The notes under the pieces were generated by a model that saw only the letters and a list, made by a program, of their open reading frames with translations, did no database searches and was not told the origin of the DNA. Position numbers and translations under genes: made by a program. DNA of 51,662 nt, taken from assembly GCA_021828345.1 (NCBI GenBank), contig JAJZJI010000003.1, positions 1-51,662 of the forward strand, written 5' to 3'. Shown here one piece after another: positions 43,846-51,626 of the stretch (the first letter of the stretch is position 1; the number at the start of each line of letters is the position of its first letter). The DNA is from Microcaldota archaeon (GTDB taxonomy: Archaea > Micrarchaeota > Micrarchaeia > Micrarchaeales > Micrarchaeaceae).

Positions 43846-44716
43846 TTTTTTCACGTATTTTTTTTCCATCTAAAAATGTTATTGCAAGGTTTCGTATCCT
43901 TCCTTCCGTAAGCTTATCTATGGCATAGGGTATCCAATCCTTCCCATATGGTAAATAGACAGAAAGACCTACCTTTTTCTTTTCGAATTTTTTCTTCCAT
44001 TTCTTACTGTATCCTAATGGCATCTCAAATATTAAATTCCTTTTGTAAACCTTGTTTTTTTCCACAAGTCTATTTATAACCTTCTCCTCAGGCTCTATTA
44101 TGTATAATTCGTTTAATTTTGAATTAATTTGATCTATTGCAATTGAATAAGAGTCTACTATGTTTAAATGTTTTTTACTCTTTACTTCAGACTCTTTAAT
44201 ATAAGAATGATATGTTAATTTTATTAATGCTTTATTTTTAAGTCTAGTTAGATAATTATCTATTTTTATATTTCTTATTGGTAATTCTATCCCAATATGC
44301 CTAAAATTGTCCGCATATGCTATATAAGTATCAAATATGTTGTTGTAATTAACGTCCTTTTCATATTCAAGCCATAGTACTATGCCCAAACTATCAGAAA
44401 TTTTTATAATTTCGTCCATATTTTTTCTAAATAACTCAGAATTCAGTTTAATACCTATCTGACTTAATCTTAGTGATATCGAACTATCCATATTAAGGCG
44501 TGATATCTGCTTTGCAAGATTTATATAAGCATTAAGATTATAGCGCGCTTTGATAACATCATTAGGATTCTCATTTAAAAAGGTTATTGAAGTATGGGTA
44601 CCTTCCTCACTTAGAGACTTAGCTAACTTAAATGCTGAATTAATCGTTGCTCCTGAAATATGCTTTTTTATTAGCCTAAATATCAGGTTTTTAATGAAAC
44701 TATCCTCTTCTGGCAA
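43817..44716 (-). CDS. Divergent proline dehydrogenase-like protein
   Basis: The family layout is visible: EEGTHTSITFLNENP, ISLRLSQIGIKL, LWLEYEKD and the end EMPLGYSKKW, YLPYGKDWIPYAIDKLTE. PRODH normally ends YVPYGxxWxxYxxRRLxE, where the two Arg bind the proline carboxylate. Here they are Asp-Lys. The Lys of SVKLS is Arg, and the KGAY box reads KLTYHSY. FAD-barrel shape is likely, but proline oxidation is doubtful. The TTG start is the first gene of the operon with the SDR. Confidence 0.78.
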   Translation of the reverse strand: MPEEDSFIKNLIFRLIKKHISGATINSAFKLAKSLSEEGTHTSITFLNENPNDVIKARYNLNAYINLAKQISRLNMDSSISLRLSQIGIKLNSELFRKNMDEIIKISDSLGIVLWLEYEKDVNYNNIFDTYIAYADNFRHIGIELPIRNIKIDNYLTRLKNKALIKLTYHSYIKESEVKSKKHLNIVDSYSIAIDQINSKLNELYIIEPEEKVINRLVEKNKVYKRNLIFEMPLGYSKKWKKKFEKKKVGLSVYLPYGKDWIPYAIDKLTEGRIRNLAITFLDGKKIREKNGKLSKTKK

Positions 44717-44846
44717 ATAAACACTACATTATCTTTTAATCTAAATTTATAAGGCTTGTTGTATTCCAGTAATTTATTTTTAATAGCTATCTATAACAAC
44801 ATTAATATATTATAATGACTGCGAATATATCTAAATGGTGTTAATT

Positions 44847-45677
44847 ATGGCAACAATGCAAAAAAATATTAATGGTGTAATAAGAACAGTAATGGTGGCT
44901 TCGGCATTATGTATAAGCGGATGTTCATTTAATAACGATCATTCTTATACACCAGGCTGCGACTCGCATAATAATGCTAATACATATTGGTACAATCAAG
45001 ATATTAAATATATACGGAATGTGGACGAAATTTTTAGAAATTATAATTCAACCTCTGTTAAGGTTAAATTAATTCCGGCAGAGGAGAGTATACCTGCATT
45101 TGAAGGTCTAAACGTATCATTAAATAATGGCAAACAATATGCATGGGGAGTATATGCTATTGGAAATTCATTTGCAATAACGCTAGTAAAAAGTGATTTT
45201 GGACTTGTACATTATGAGTATAACATTTTATCTATGCCAAAAATATTACCGAATGATGTATTGGATCTATCAGCGTATATAACAAATGGTTTTTTGGACC
45301 TTTCGGTAAAAGATGAAAACTCAAGTGTTGATAATAACATTCTTATTAAAAGCACAGCTACAAAAATTATTTCAAATAATAAAATTAACGGATTTACTGG
45401 AATTAGCTTTGTATTAGATACATCGAATCCAACACAGCTATATCCAACAAATCCTGTGAATTTTGCCATATTAAGCGATGTAAAATCTATAGGGATTTAC
45501 AGTTCGAATGATAAAATCTCTTTAGATAAATCTCGAAAAACTCTGTTAAGGTTAGATTATATAAATGAACATTCTGTCCAAAATCTTCTTTTACTAAATA
45601 AGGAACAAGATGTAACATGTAAGGATTTGGAACTAACTTTTTCGAAGCATGCATTTAATATAACCCCAAGAAAATGA
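44847..45677 (+). CDS. Lipoprotein of unknown function, 276 aa
   Basis: A signal peptide with Arg/Lys near the start, a hydrophobic stretch (VMVASALC) and the lipobox ISGC, after which Cys would be lipidated. The mature part is beta-rich with no recognised domain. I chose ATG 44847 because GGTG lies six bases upstream; ATG 44835 precedes this site. It faces the extracellular side. Confidence 0.78.
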   Translation: MATMQKNINGVIRTVMVASALCISGCSFNNDHSYTPGCDSHNNANTYWYNQDIKYIRNVDEIFRNYNSTSVKVKLIPAEESIPAFEGLNVSLNNGKQYAWGVYAIGNSFAITLVKSDFGLVHYEYNILSMPKILPNDVLDLSAYITNGFLDLSVKDENSSVDNNILIKSTATKIISNNKINGFTGISFVLDTSNPTQLYPTNPVNFAILSDVKSIGIYSSNDKISLDKSRKTLLRLDYINEHSVQNLLLLNKEQDVTCKDLELTFSKHAFNITPRK

Positions 45678-45691
45678 TAATTATAATCAAA

Positions 45692-45724
45692 ACGTTCTAA
45701 AAAACAAACATACAGTTAGAACGT
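45692..45724. promoter_or_regulatory. 9-bp inverted repeat upstream of unknown operon
   Basis: ACGTTCTAA and TTAGAACGT are perfect inverted 9-mers separated by 15 bp. They lie between the lipoprotein stop and the TATA-like box of the next gene, 17 bp from that box. This fits either an operator for a dimeric regulator or a terminator hairpin. Confidence 0.45.
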
Positions 45725-45741
45725 AATATTTAGAGAAGGTA

Positions 45742-45750
45742 TTTATATTT
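45742..45750 (+). promoter_or_regulatory. TATA-like box for the 190-aa gene
   Basis: TTTATATTT lies 30 nt before the start codon, with GTGGT as ribosome site in between, so a leader of a few bases is expected. Confidence 0.45.
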
Positions 45751-45779
45751 AGACGCAGCAGTTTTGAGCATGTGGTATA

Positions 45780-46352
45780 ATGCAAAAAGATAGCTCAAAA
45801 TTTATAACCGCTGCAAACAATATAATTGGAAAAGAACGTAGTGAGGCATTAATTGAATTTATAAGGGTCAAATTACCGTATACCGATTTTTTTAAGCCGA
45901 AACAATCATCCTCGCTTATCGATTGTAAAATTTTTAATGGAATCACATGGGATGATGCATTAGATAACGCAATGAAATTTTTTAAAGATGGTTCGCATAC
46001 AATACATTACCCCACTATAAAAATTATTAACCATCATGATAAAGAACGAATAGATAGATATTATCCGTTTATAAGAAATGAGATAGAGGAACAGATCGCA
46101 GGAGCAACTAATTCTAAGGTTATAACATATTATCAATTAGTTGGTGCTATAAGTGCTGCCAATGACATTGCGAGCTATCTTTTATTAAGAGATGTTATGA
46201 GTAATCCATCTGAATTTGCCGATTTTGCGCTTAATCATTGGAGAATATACGAAAATGGTTTTTGTACTATAGGACAATTAAAACCAGCTAGTGAAAAAAA
46301 TAAAAAACCCTATTTTTATGTTTATTTTTCTAATAAAAACTCACAGTACTAA
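45780..46352 (+). CDS. Hypothetical protein, 190 aa
   Basis: Not recognised. It is soluble, mostly helical, with a His/Asp-rich central stretch (IINHHDKERIDRYYPF) that could hold a metal. GTGGT lies upstream of the ATG. It is the first of four or five closely spaced rightward genes in the accessory region. Confidence 0.72.
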   Translation: MQKDSSKFITAANNIIGKERSEALIEFIRVKLPYTDFFKPKQSSSLIDCKIFNGITWDDALDNAMKFFKDGSHTIHYPTIKIINHHDKERIDRYYPFIRNEIEEQIAGATNSKVITYYQLVGAISAANDIASYLLLRDVMSNPSEFADFALNHWRIYENGFCTIGQLKPASEKNKKPYFYVYFSNKNSQY

Positions 46353-46378
46353 CATATCTAAGTATATACGTGTTTAAT

Positions 46379-46792
46379 ATGATTGAAAAAAATGCCAGCA
46401 ATTTTTTGAATGGAACCAGAGAGTTGCCACCATACGTATATGTTGTATATCCAAAAGTTCCTGGTTTTGAGGGTATGATAGTAAAAGGGGTATATGAGAG
46501 TTATAACTGCGCACATAACTTTTGTGATGGTTTACCAGGTAATAGTTGTTGTGGGATTAGAATAAAAATGTCATTTGACCAATTTAACGAGATAAAAAAT
46601 ATATTCCCAAAAAGATTTTTAGATAACAACGTATTTGGTAAATTAACTATTTCTGTTAGATATAATATGCAAGTAGGTTATACTGAATTTGAAATTAATG
46701 GGTATAGTAGTACAAAAAACTATGAGATAGTAAAACACCTTTCAACATTAGGTTTACAGATAAGAAGTGAGATGAATGACATTAACATATAA
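46379..46792 (+). CDS. Cysteine-containing hypothetical protein, 137 aa
   Basis: Not recognised. Four Cys fall in one loop (CAHNFCDGLPGNSCC), which suggests a zinc or Fe-S site. Flanking strands are beta-rich (YVYVVYPKVPG, GKLTISVRYNMQVG). I chose ATG 46379 with GTG six bases upstream; GTG 46370 is in frame. Its 3' end overlaps the methyltransferase gene by 17 nt. Confidence 0.68.
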   Translation: MIEKNASNFLNGTRELPPYVYVVYPKVPGFEGMIVKGVYESYNCAHNFCDGLPGNSCCGIRIKMSFDQFNEIKNIFPKRFLDNNVFGKLTISVRYNMQVGYTEFEINGYSSTKNYEIVKHLSTLGLQIRSEMNDINI

Positions 46793-47621
46793 AGAAGTTG
46801 TATTTAATAGAACATCTGAATTTTATAACAAGTTAAATATTTTTTGTTATGAGCATTTATTAGATGGCGCATATCTCCCACTAATTAATAAATATGCCCA
46901 AATTGTAATGACTGATGCAGTCAAAAAAATAAATACAGATAATAGAAATAAATTACAATTATCATTTTCTAAATTTTTGTCAAAAAGAAATAAAATTATA
47001 ACAAATCTAATAGATTCACTTATAGATAATGATACAATGCAAATAGTTTCAATAGGTTTAGGATTTGATTTAAATCCATACATTATTAAAACAAAAAATA
47101 AACATACAAAATGGTTTGCAGTAGAGTCGCAGGAGATTTTAAATTACTTAGAAAGTCTAATGTTGGAAGAAAAACCAAAATTTAACTTATTAAATATTAG
47201 TTCTAGTATAAATGATGAAAAACTTATTACAAAATTGATCAATAGTGGATTTAATCCTAACAAAAAAACATTAATTATAGTTGATGGGATACAGTCTAAT
47301 ATTGGAAGCATTAACGAATTATCCCTTATTTTTAATAGATTTAAAAACTTAAAATCAGATTTTAAAATAATATTTGATGTGCCAATAGTAGACTCTTTAA
47401 AAAAAGACTTTCATTACACAATTGAAGGATTAAATGCAATAAAATCCAAATTTAAAGTATTTACTCATAACTCTCCTGATTTATTATTTAAAGAGTTAGG
47501 GTTTGAGATTAATGGTAAATGGTTAATAAGTAATGAAAATGAAAACGATGGTCGGGTATTTTTAGAATCATTATTAGTTATAAGACAATCAAACATATTT
47601 GATTTGATTAGAGTGAATTAA
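46776..47621 (+). CDS. LCM-like SAM methyltransferase
   Basis: The motif IVSIGLGFDLNPYII near residue 90 is the glycine-rich SAM site of the leucine-carboxyl methyltransferase/PpM family, followed by FAVESQEI (acidic residue after beta-2) and TLIIVDGIQSNI, the equivalent of the family's L.I.EG. block. Its 281 aa match. The methyl acceptor, perhaps a protein C-terminus or a small acid, is unknown. It overlaps the preceding Cys-rich gene, so they are likely partners. Confidence 0.72.
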   Translation: MTLTYKEVVFNRTSEFYNKLNIFCYEHLLDGAYLPLINKYAQIVMTDAVKKINTDNRNKLQLSFSKFLSKRNKIITNLIDSLIDNDTMQIVSIGLGFDLNPYIIKTKNKHTKWFAVESQEILNYLESLMLEEKPKFNLLNISSSINDEKLITKLINSGFNPNKKTLIIVDGIQSNIGSINELSLIFNRFKNLKSDFKIIFDVPIVDSLKKDFHYTIEGLNAIKSKFKVFTHNSPDLLFKELGFEINGKWLISNENENDGRVFLESLLVIRQSNIFDLIRVN

Positions 47622-47637
47622 CATTACAAAATGTTAA
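47618..47637 (+). terminator. Hairpin at the end of the LCM-like gene
   Basis: TTAACAT and ATGTTAA pair around a TACAAA loop, overlapping the stop codon. It separates the methyltransferase from the NikR-like gene. Confidence 0.35.
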
Positions 47638-47685
47638 ATTAGTATCTATACAATTATAATTAATATAAATTTATATAATGATTTA

Positions 47686-48078
47686 ATGGAAATAATTAGC
47701 ATTTCTTTGGAAAAAGATGAACTTGATCGTTTAAATATAATCCAAAATAATTTAGGTTTTACAAGCAGATCAAAAATGTTGAGATCTACTATAGAATCTC
47801 TCCTTAATGAATTTCAAACAATAGAGTCTATAACAGGCAATAATGAGGTGGTCTTAATAATAACGTATAAAGAAAATGAAAAATTAAACGTATCAAATAT
47901 ACTGCATGAATTTGAGGATTCTATAAGGACTACAATACATAGGCACCATAGCCATAAATGCCTTGACATAATAGACATTAGCGCTGATTCTATAATTATA
48001 AAAAATTTATTTAAACGCATAAAACGGAGCAAATCCATAAAAACAGTTAATTTTGTTGTGCTTGGCGATAGTAAATAA
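47686..48078 (+). CDS. nikR: NikR-like ribbon-helix-helix metal regulator
   Basis: Residues 1-42 form the ribbon-helix-helix (MEIISISLEKDELDRL, then SRSKMLRSTI) and the rest an ACT-like domain. His74, His85, His87 and Cys92 follow the order of the E. coli NikR nickel ligands (His76, His87, His89, Cys95), with the last gap one residue shorter. It probably senses nickel or a similar metal. A TATA-like tttatataat lies right before the ATG, so the transcript is likely leaderless. No nickel transporter is seen here. Confidence 0.78.
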   Translation: MEIISISLEKDELDRLNIIQNNLGFTSRSKMLRSTIESLLNEFQTIESITGNNEVVLIITYKENEKLNVSNILHEFEDSIRTTIHRHHSHKCLDIIDISADSIIIKNLFKRIKRSKSIKTVNFVVLGDSK

Positions 48079-48178
48079 TAAATCTTTTCAAACAAATTTT
48101 AGGATTTATATAGCCACATAGTACCAAAGTATTTATATCTGATAAAATAGAGTTATTTTACCTATTTGAGTGGTTATA

Positions 48179-48634
48179 ATGAAAAAACAATTTGATTTTG
48201 AAAGCAACAGCAGCAAAGCGCGTTTTGTAGATTTATCGAGGTATATTGGACATGTAATGAGTAATGAACAAATAGATTTTATAAATGGTTTTTTTAATTA
48301 CCATACCAAAAGGATATCAGAGTTATCAAAAACCGAAGGAAATGAAAGTAAAATAATGGAGAGTATAATACCGTTAGATATGTTTAGTACATATGTACAC
48401 GTCAGGCCATTTTTATTAGAAAGGGCAATATATATAAGAGAATTACAAGATGCAGAATTAACTAAAACATTTAAAGATTTATTAAGAAATAATCGCATTT
48501 TTCAAAAAAATTACTTTAATAATGATGTTGACACTAATTTGTTACGACAGTCCATTGATAAAAATTTCACTTTAATACGCAAGATTAACAGTAGGATAGA
48601 ACATTTAAAATTAATTAGAACTCAATCTAATTAA
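48179..48634 (+). CDS. Hypothetical helical protein, 151 aa
   Basis: Not recognised. It is nearly all helical and charged, ending in a basic stretch (LIRKINSRIEHLKLIRTQ). I chose ATG 48179 because GTGGT lies four bases upstream; GTG 48170 is in frame. TATA-like sequence is present about 45 nt upstream. Confidence 0.68.
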   Translation: MKKQFDFESNSSKARFVDLSRYIGHVMSNEQIDFINGFFNYHTKRISELSKTEGNESKIMESIIPLDMFSTYVHVRPFLLERAIYIRELQDAELTKTFKDLLRNNRIFQKNYFNNDVDTNLLRQSIDKNFTLIRKINSRIEHLKLIRTQSN

Positions 48635-48685
48635 ATATAATTTTAATACAATTACGTTAATAAAAACAGTTATATATGTGATTTA

Positions 48686-48886
48686 ATGCAAAATAATAAC
48701 GAGAATGGATTAGATAATTTGATACGAAGACCGATTGGAGGATTTGCATATATAATAGCAAAAAAAGATGATAGAATTGCAGGAATAGATGATAAAGTAA
48801 AATTTGAAAACAACGCTAAAACCTCTGAAGAATACCCAAATCGAAAATCATTAATAAATAATAAAAAAAATGTTAATCGCAATTGA
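48686..48886 (+). CDS. Small Asn/Lys-rich protein, 66 aa
   Basis: Not recognised, and short. It is supported by a GTGAT ribosome site just before the ATG and a promoter-like AT stretch. It contains one compact segment (RRPIGGFAYIIAKKDDRIAG) in an otherwise disordered, Asn/Lys-rich sequence. Confidence 0.5.
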   Translation: MQNNNENGLDNLIRRPIGGFAYIIAKKDDRIAGIDDKVKFENNAKTSEEYPNRKSLINNKKNVNRN

Positions 48887-48955
48887 ATTTAATTATACAG
48901 TTAAAAATTAAATATTAGGAATCATATAAATATTTAGATCATTAAATTTATTTTT

Positions 48956-49366
48956 ATGGAAACTAAAAAAATAGCTGCTAAAGAACATAATAAAATAATT
49001 ATCCCAATAGACGGGGGTATAGTATTATCGGCAAAAAAATTTAACGATATTGCCAAATTCATTTATGGAAAAGAAATTATAGATATTAAAACTGAGAAAA
49101 TGTTGTATGAAGCAGCAGAATTGTCAAAAACAATCGGGATTGATATATTAGATTGCTCTGGGAGAATAACGCAAATAGGTAAGCTTCTATTAGATAGAGA
49201 GTATACACAAGCTCGGCATGAGATAACCTGTTTTGATACACCTACAAAAAATCAATTAGATTTTATTATGATTTTAGAATTGTTTAAGGATGGCGAAATG
49301 CAATTAATAAAAAACGAGGACATGGAATTAATGCTCTTAAGAAGAAGCACGGCAATGATTATATAA
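48956..49366 (+). CDS. Hypothetical protein, 136 aa
   Basis: Not recognised. Soluble, mixed alpha/beta, with IPIDGGIVLSAKKF near the start and a helical second half. A TATA-like catataaatattt lies about 30 nt before the ATG and there is no ribosome site, so it is probably leaderless. The next gene follows after 21 nt. Confidence 0.65.
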   Translation: METKKIAAKEHNKIIIPIDGGIVLSAKKFNDIAKFIYGKEIIDIKTEKMLYEAAELSKTIGIDILDCSGRITQIGKLLLDREYTQARHEITCFDTPTKNQLDFIMILELFKDGEMQLIKNEDMELMLLRRSTAMII

Positions 49367-49387
49367 AAAGTTAATTAAGGTAAATTT

Positions 49388-49714
49388 ATGGTAACAAAAA
49401 TTGTGGATAATAGATGTATTGAACTTAGCAGAGATAAAAATACCTATATAGATATAACTTCGGCAAATATATTAGGAGTACTAGTAGTATTAAACGGCTC
49501 TAAAATATTAGATAAATTTGAGGAGCATGGGATAACTGGGAAAGAAATAAAATATTTATACATAGCATGCGGATCAAATTTAGATAAATTATCATCTGTG
49601 ATGATTAATGAATCCCCATTAGAATTGCTTGCTAAAATAAAAGAATCAAGATATTATTTAAACGTAGAACAAAAAAATCCAAAGAGTATATCAAAACTTA
49701 TGAGGCACGAATAA
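49388..49714 (+). CDS. Hypothetical protein, 108 aa
   Basis: Not recognised. Probably co-transcribed with the 136-aa gene (AAGGT before the ATG). It is beta-rich in the first half (YIDITSANILGVLVVL) and helical later. There is no signal peptide. Confidence 0.65.
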   Translation: MVTKIVDNRCIELSRDKNTYIDITSANILGVLVVLNGSKILDKFEEHGITGKEIKYLYIACGSNLDKLSSVMINESPLELLAKIKESRYYLNVEQKNPKSISKLMRHE

Positions 49715-49811
49715 TTATTTTGCGTAGCCTAAGCAGAAAAATAAAAATCATAATAATATAAAAATAATAAAAAATAAGAAATAAAATGGCTAAGAGCCAT
49801 TATACTGGATG

Positions 49812-50003
49812 TTATATCTTTTTAACATTTTTTGCAGCAGGACCGCGTTCTCCACTAACTACCTCGAATTCTACATTATCGCCTACAGCTAGTGCCTCTC
49901 CACCTACTATAGCGGATATGTGTACATACACATCCTTTCCATCTTCTCCAGTTATAAATCCAAAGCCTCTTGCGGCATTGAACATCTTTATCTTTCCTTT
50001 CAT
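49812..50003 (-). CDS. Cold-shock domain protein (CspA family)
   Basis: A 63-aa single CSD that binds single-stranded RNA or DNA and melts secondary structure. RNP1 (RGFGFIT, 12-18) and RNP2 (VYVHI, 25-29) are intact. CspA genes are sparse in archaea and common in bacteria, so past transfer is likely. It is the only leftward gene in this stretch, with TATA-like DNA about 25 nt upstream. Confidence 0.94.
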   Translation of the reverse strand: MKGKIKMFNAARGFGFITGEDGKDVYVHISAIVGGEALAVGDNVEFEVVSGERGPAAKNVKKI

Positions 50004-50250
50004 TGTATCAACTTTTTATTTATATATGAAAAAGGCATTATATATTACTTTGCTTTCATTAGATTTATGCCATTTATTAATTTATAACTAAATTTGCTTT
50101 ACAATTTATATTTAATGGTTAAATCAAATAAATTAATAATAAAAAATTAATATATACGAACTTACATTTTTGTAAACGGATAATTTATATATTTAATATA
50201 TTTTTAGTATTTCTAATATAATTTAAGAATAACATATTATATATATCTTA
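50004..50250. other. AT-rich divergent intergenic region
   Basis: Holds promoters of the cold-shock gene (leftward) and the 199-aa gene (rightward, TATA-like tttatatatttaatata near 50185). No other gene or strong hairpin is seen. Confidence 0.5.
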
Positions 50251-50850
50251 ATGCTAGATAGTTATAGAGTTTATGGTTATTCTATGGATTATAAAAAATG
50301 TTATATAGTTATAGATGTTATTTGCGGTGGCAATAAGGTAGAAGAGGGTATAAACCCTGTTTTAGAGCTAAATGCAGTGTCATTTCCAGATCCCATACAA
50401 ACATCTCTTTCATTAATAGAGTACACGCGATTGCCAAAAGCATTAAATAATATGCTGGGCGTCAAAATAAAACCATATGCTAAAGTAAATAATTTTTTCT
50501 TAGAAAAGAATGAAAAAGATATATATTCTTATATTGATGGATTGAATTTGTCAATAGCAGCAAATATGGTATCAGATTATTTGAAGGAACATCTACAAAC
50601 ATATGAGCATATAATTTTTGTATCTAAATCAGATAATGCTGAGCAAGCATTGAAATTTCTGCTAAAAAATTCAAAAGCGCCGGAGTTAATTTTTAATATC
50701 AAATTTGATAACTCAATAAGTGTTAGACCGCAATTAAAAATTAGAGGAGGTAGTATAAATTCTGAATGTTATAGGTATTCTGAGGCAGTATTCAATTACA
50801 TTAGATTTACAAATAAAATCGAGAAATTTAAATCATCAAAAGCATGTTGA
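50251..50850 (+). CDS. Hypothetical protein, 199 aa
   Basis: Not recognised. A compact alpha/beta pattern: strands KCYIVIDVICGG, HIIFVSKSDN and a Cys near the C-terminus. Two alternating beta/alpha halves suggest a Rossmann-like or RNase-H-like fold, but catalytic residues cannot be named. No ribosome site precedes the ATG and a TATA-like stretch lies close, so it is likely leaderless. A hairpin-rich region follows. Confidence 0.68.
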   Translation: MLDSYRVYGYSMDYKKCYIVIDVICGGNKVEEGINPVLELNAVSFPDPIQTSLSLIEYTRLPKALNNMLGVKIKPYAKVNNFFLEKNEKDIYSYIDGLNLSIAANMVSDYLKEHLQTYEHIIFVSKSDNAEQALKFLLKNSKAPELIFNIKFDNSISVRPQLKIRGGSINSECYRYSEAVFNYIRFTNKIEKFKSSKAC

Positions 50851-50910
50851 TTTTAAATCAAATAAAATTTAACTAAATTTTTTATTTAAAGATCTTATTT
50901 GGCTTAATAC

Positions 50911-50940
50911 TATTCACTATATCTATTAATATAGTGGATA
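50911..50940. other. 12-bp hairpin after the 199-aa gene
   Basis: TATTCACTATAT and ATATAGTGGATA pair (one G-U) around a CTATTA loop. A second hairpin, ATAAC-TTGT-GTTAT, follows at 50940-50953. Together they may terminate the upstream gene or belong to a non-coding RNA. Confidence 0.5.
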
Positions 50941-51209
50941 TAACTTGTGTTATTAGATGGTTACATAAAAATAAGTAAAAATAGACAAAATATTAAACTA
51001 ATAATATTTGAGTATTTCTTATATTTTGTTATAAATATTTATTTTTCGTTTCTTTTGCGTTTTAATGCACAATCATATTTTGTATATAAAATATCAAAAT
51101 ATCTTTTTTCTTTTGTTTAAAGCGAAATATGAGCATGTTTTTGTCGTCGAAAGAGTAGTTTATGGATATTTTTTAAAATTTCTATATAGTCATTTTAAAA
51201 TATCATTAA

Positions 51210-51236
51210 TATGAAATTTATTAATTAAATTTCATA
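51210..51236. other. 11-bp perfect hairpin
   Basis: TATGAAATTTA and TAAATTTCATA are perfectly inverted around TTAAT. It lies 10 nt before the multi-stem element, so it may be its promoter-side operator or the terminator of something upstream. Confidence 0.5.
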
Positions 51237-51246
51237 AATATGAGCT

Positions 51247-51357
51247 AAAAAGTAACCCCAGAGGAAATAGCCATATTTTTTAACCTATTTTTCAAATAAT
51301 AGGGATGGCTTAACCAATAGGCCTTGTTTTCCATAATTCTGAAATGAGTTACTTTTT
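51247..51357. ncRNA. Predicted multi-stem structured RNA, 111 nt
   Basis: Five nested stems fold without conflict: 51247-51256 with 51348-51357 (10 bp), 51259-51262 with 51338-51341, 51263-51267 with 51328-51332, 51269-51274 with 51305-51310, 51284-51289 with 51298-51303. That is about 31 base pairs, far more than expected by chance in AT-rich DNA. A T-run ends the plus-strand version, and an ACA sits three bases after the outer stem. Neither strand nor RNA class is known. Confidence 0.5.
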
Positions 51358-51359
51358 TT

Positions 51360-51382
51360 ACATATGGTTTTATTTCATATGT
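51360..51382. other. 7-bp hairpin after the structured element
   Basis: ACATATG and CATATGT pair around a nine-base loop (51367-51375), directly after the T-run that ends the structured element. Confidence 0.4.
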
Positions 51383-51503
51383 TTGAAAACTGAGAAAATA
51401 AAATAAAAAACTAAAAAATTTCAATTTAATGAAAGATAGCCTGATTTTTAGGTTATGTATATGTGTTTTTTATTAAAAAAACAAAACCAATTACAGATAT
51501 AAT

Positions 51504-51626
51504 ATGCCAAGAGATATAAAAATCCACCCATTTGATAATAACCCTGAATTTTGGAAAGGATTACAACTAACACCATTAATAATGACAGTAGTAGCGCTCC
51601 TTGGACAAGGAGGATACATTACTTGA
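51504..51626 (+). CDS. Possible 40-aa peptide
   Basis: ATG to TGA encodes a short polar N-terminus (MPRDIKIHPFDNN) and a hydrophobic stretch (LTPLIMTVVALLG). No ribosome site is evident. It could be a genuine small membrane peptide or the start of a gene broken by a frameshift, as another frame continues DTLLEEKYRE for ten codons. Confidence 0.3.
   Translation: MPRDIKIHPFDNNPEFWKGLQLTPLIMTVVALLGQGGYIT

Noticed and set aside
51247..51362. Structured element as an H/ACA guide RNA
   Set aside because: An ACA follows the outer stem, but I find no clear pseudouridylation pocket or kink-turn of the right size, so the class is left open.
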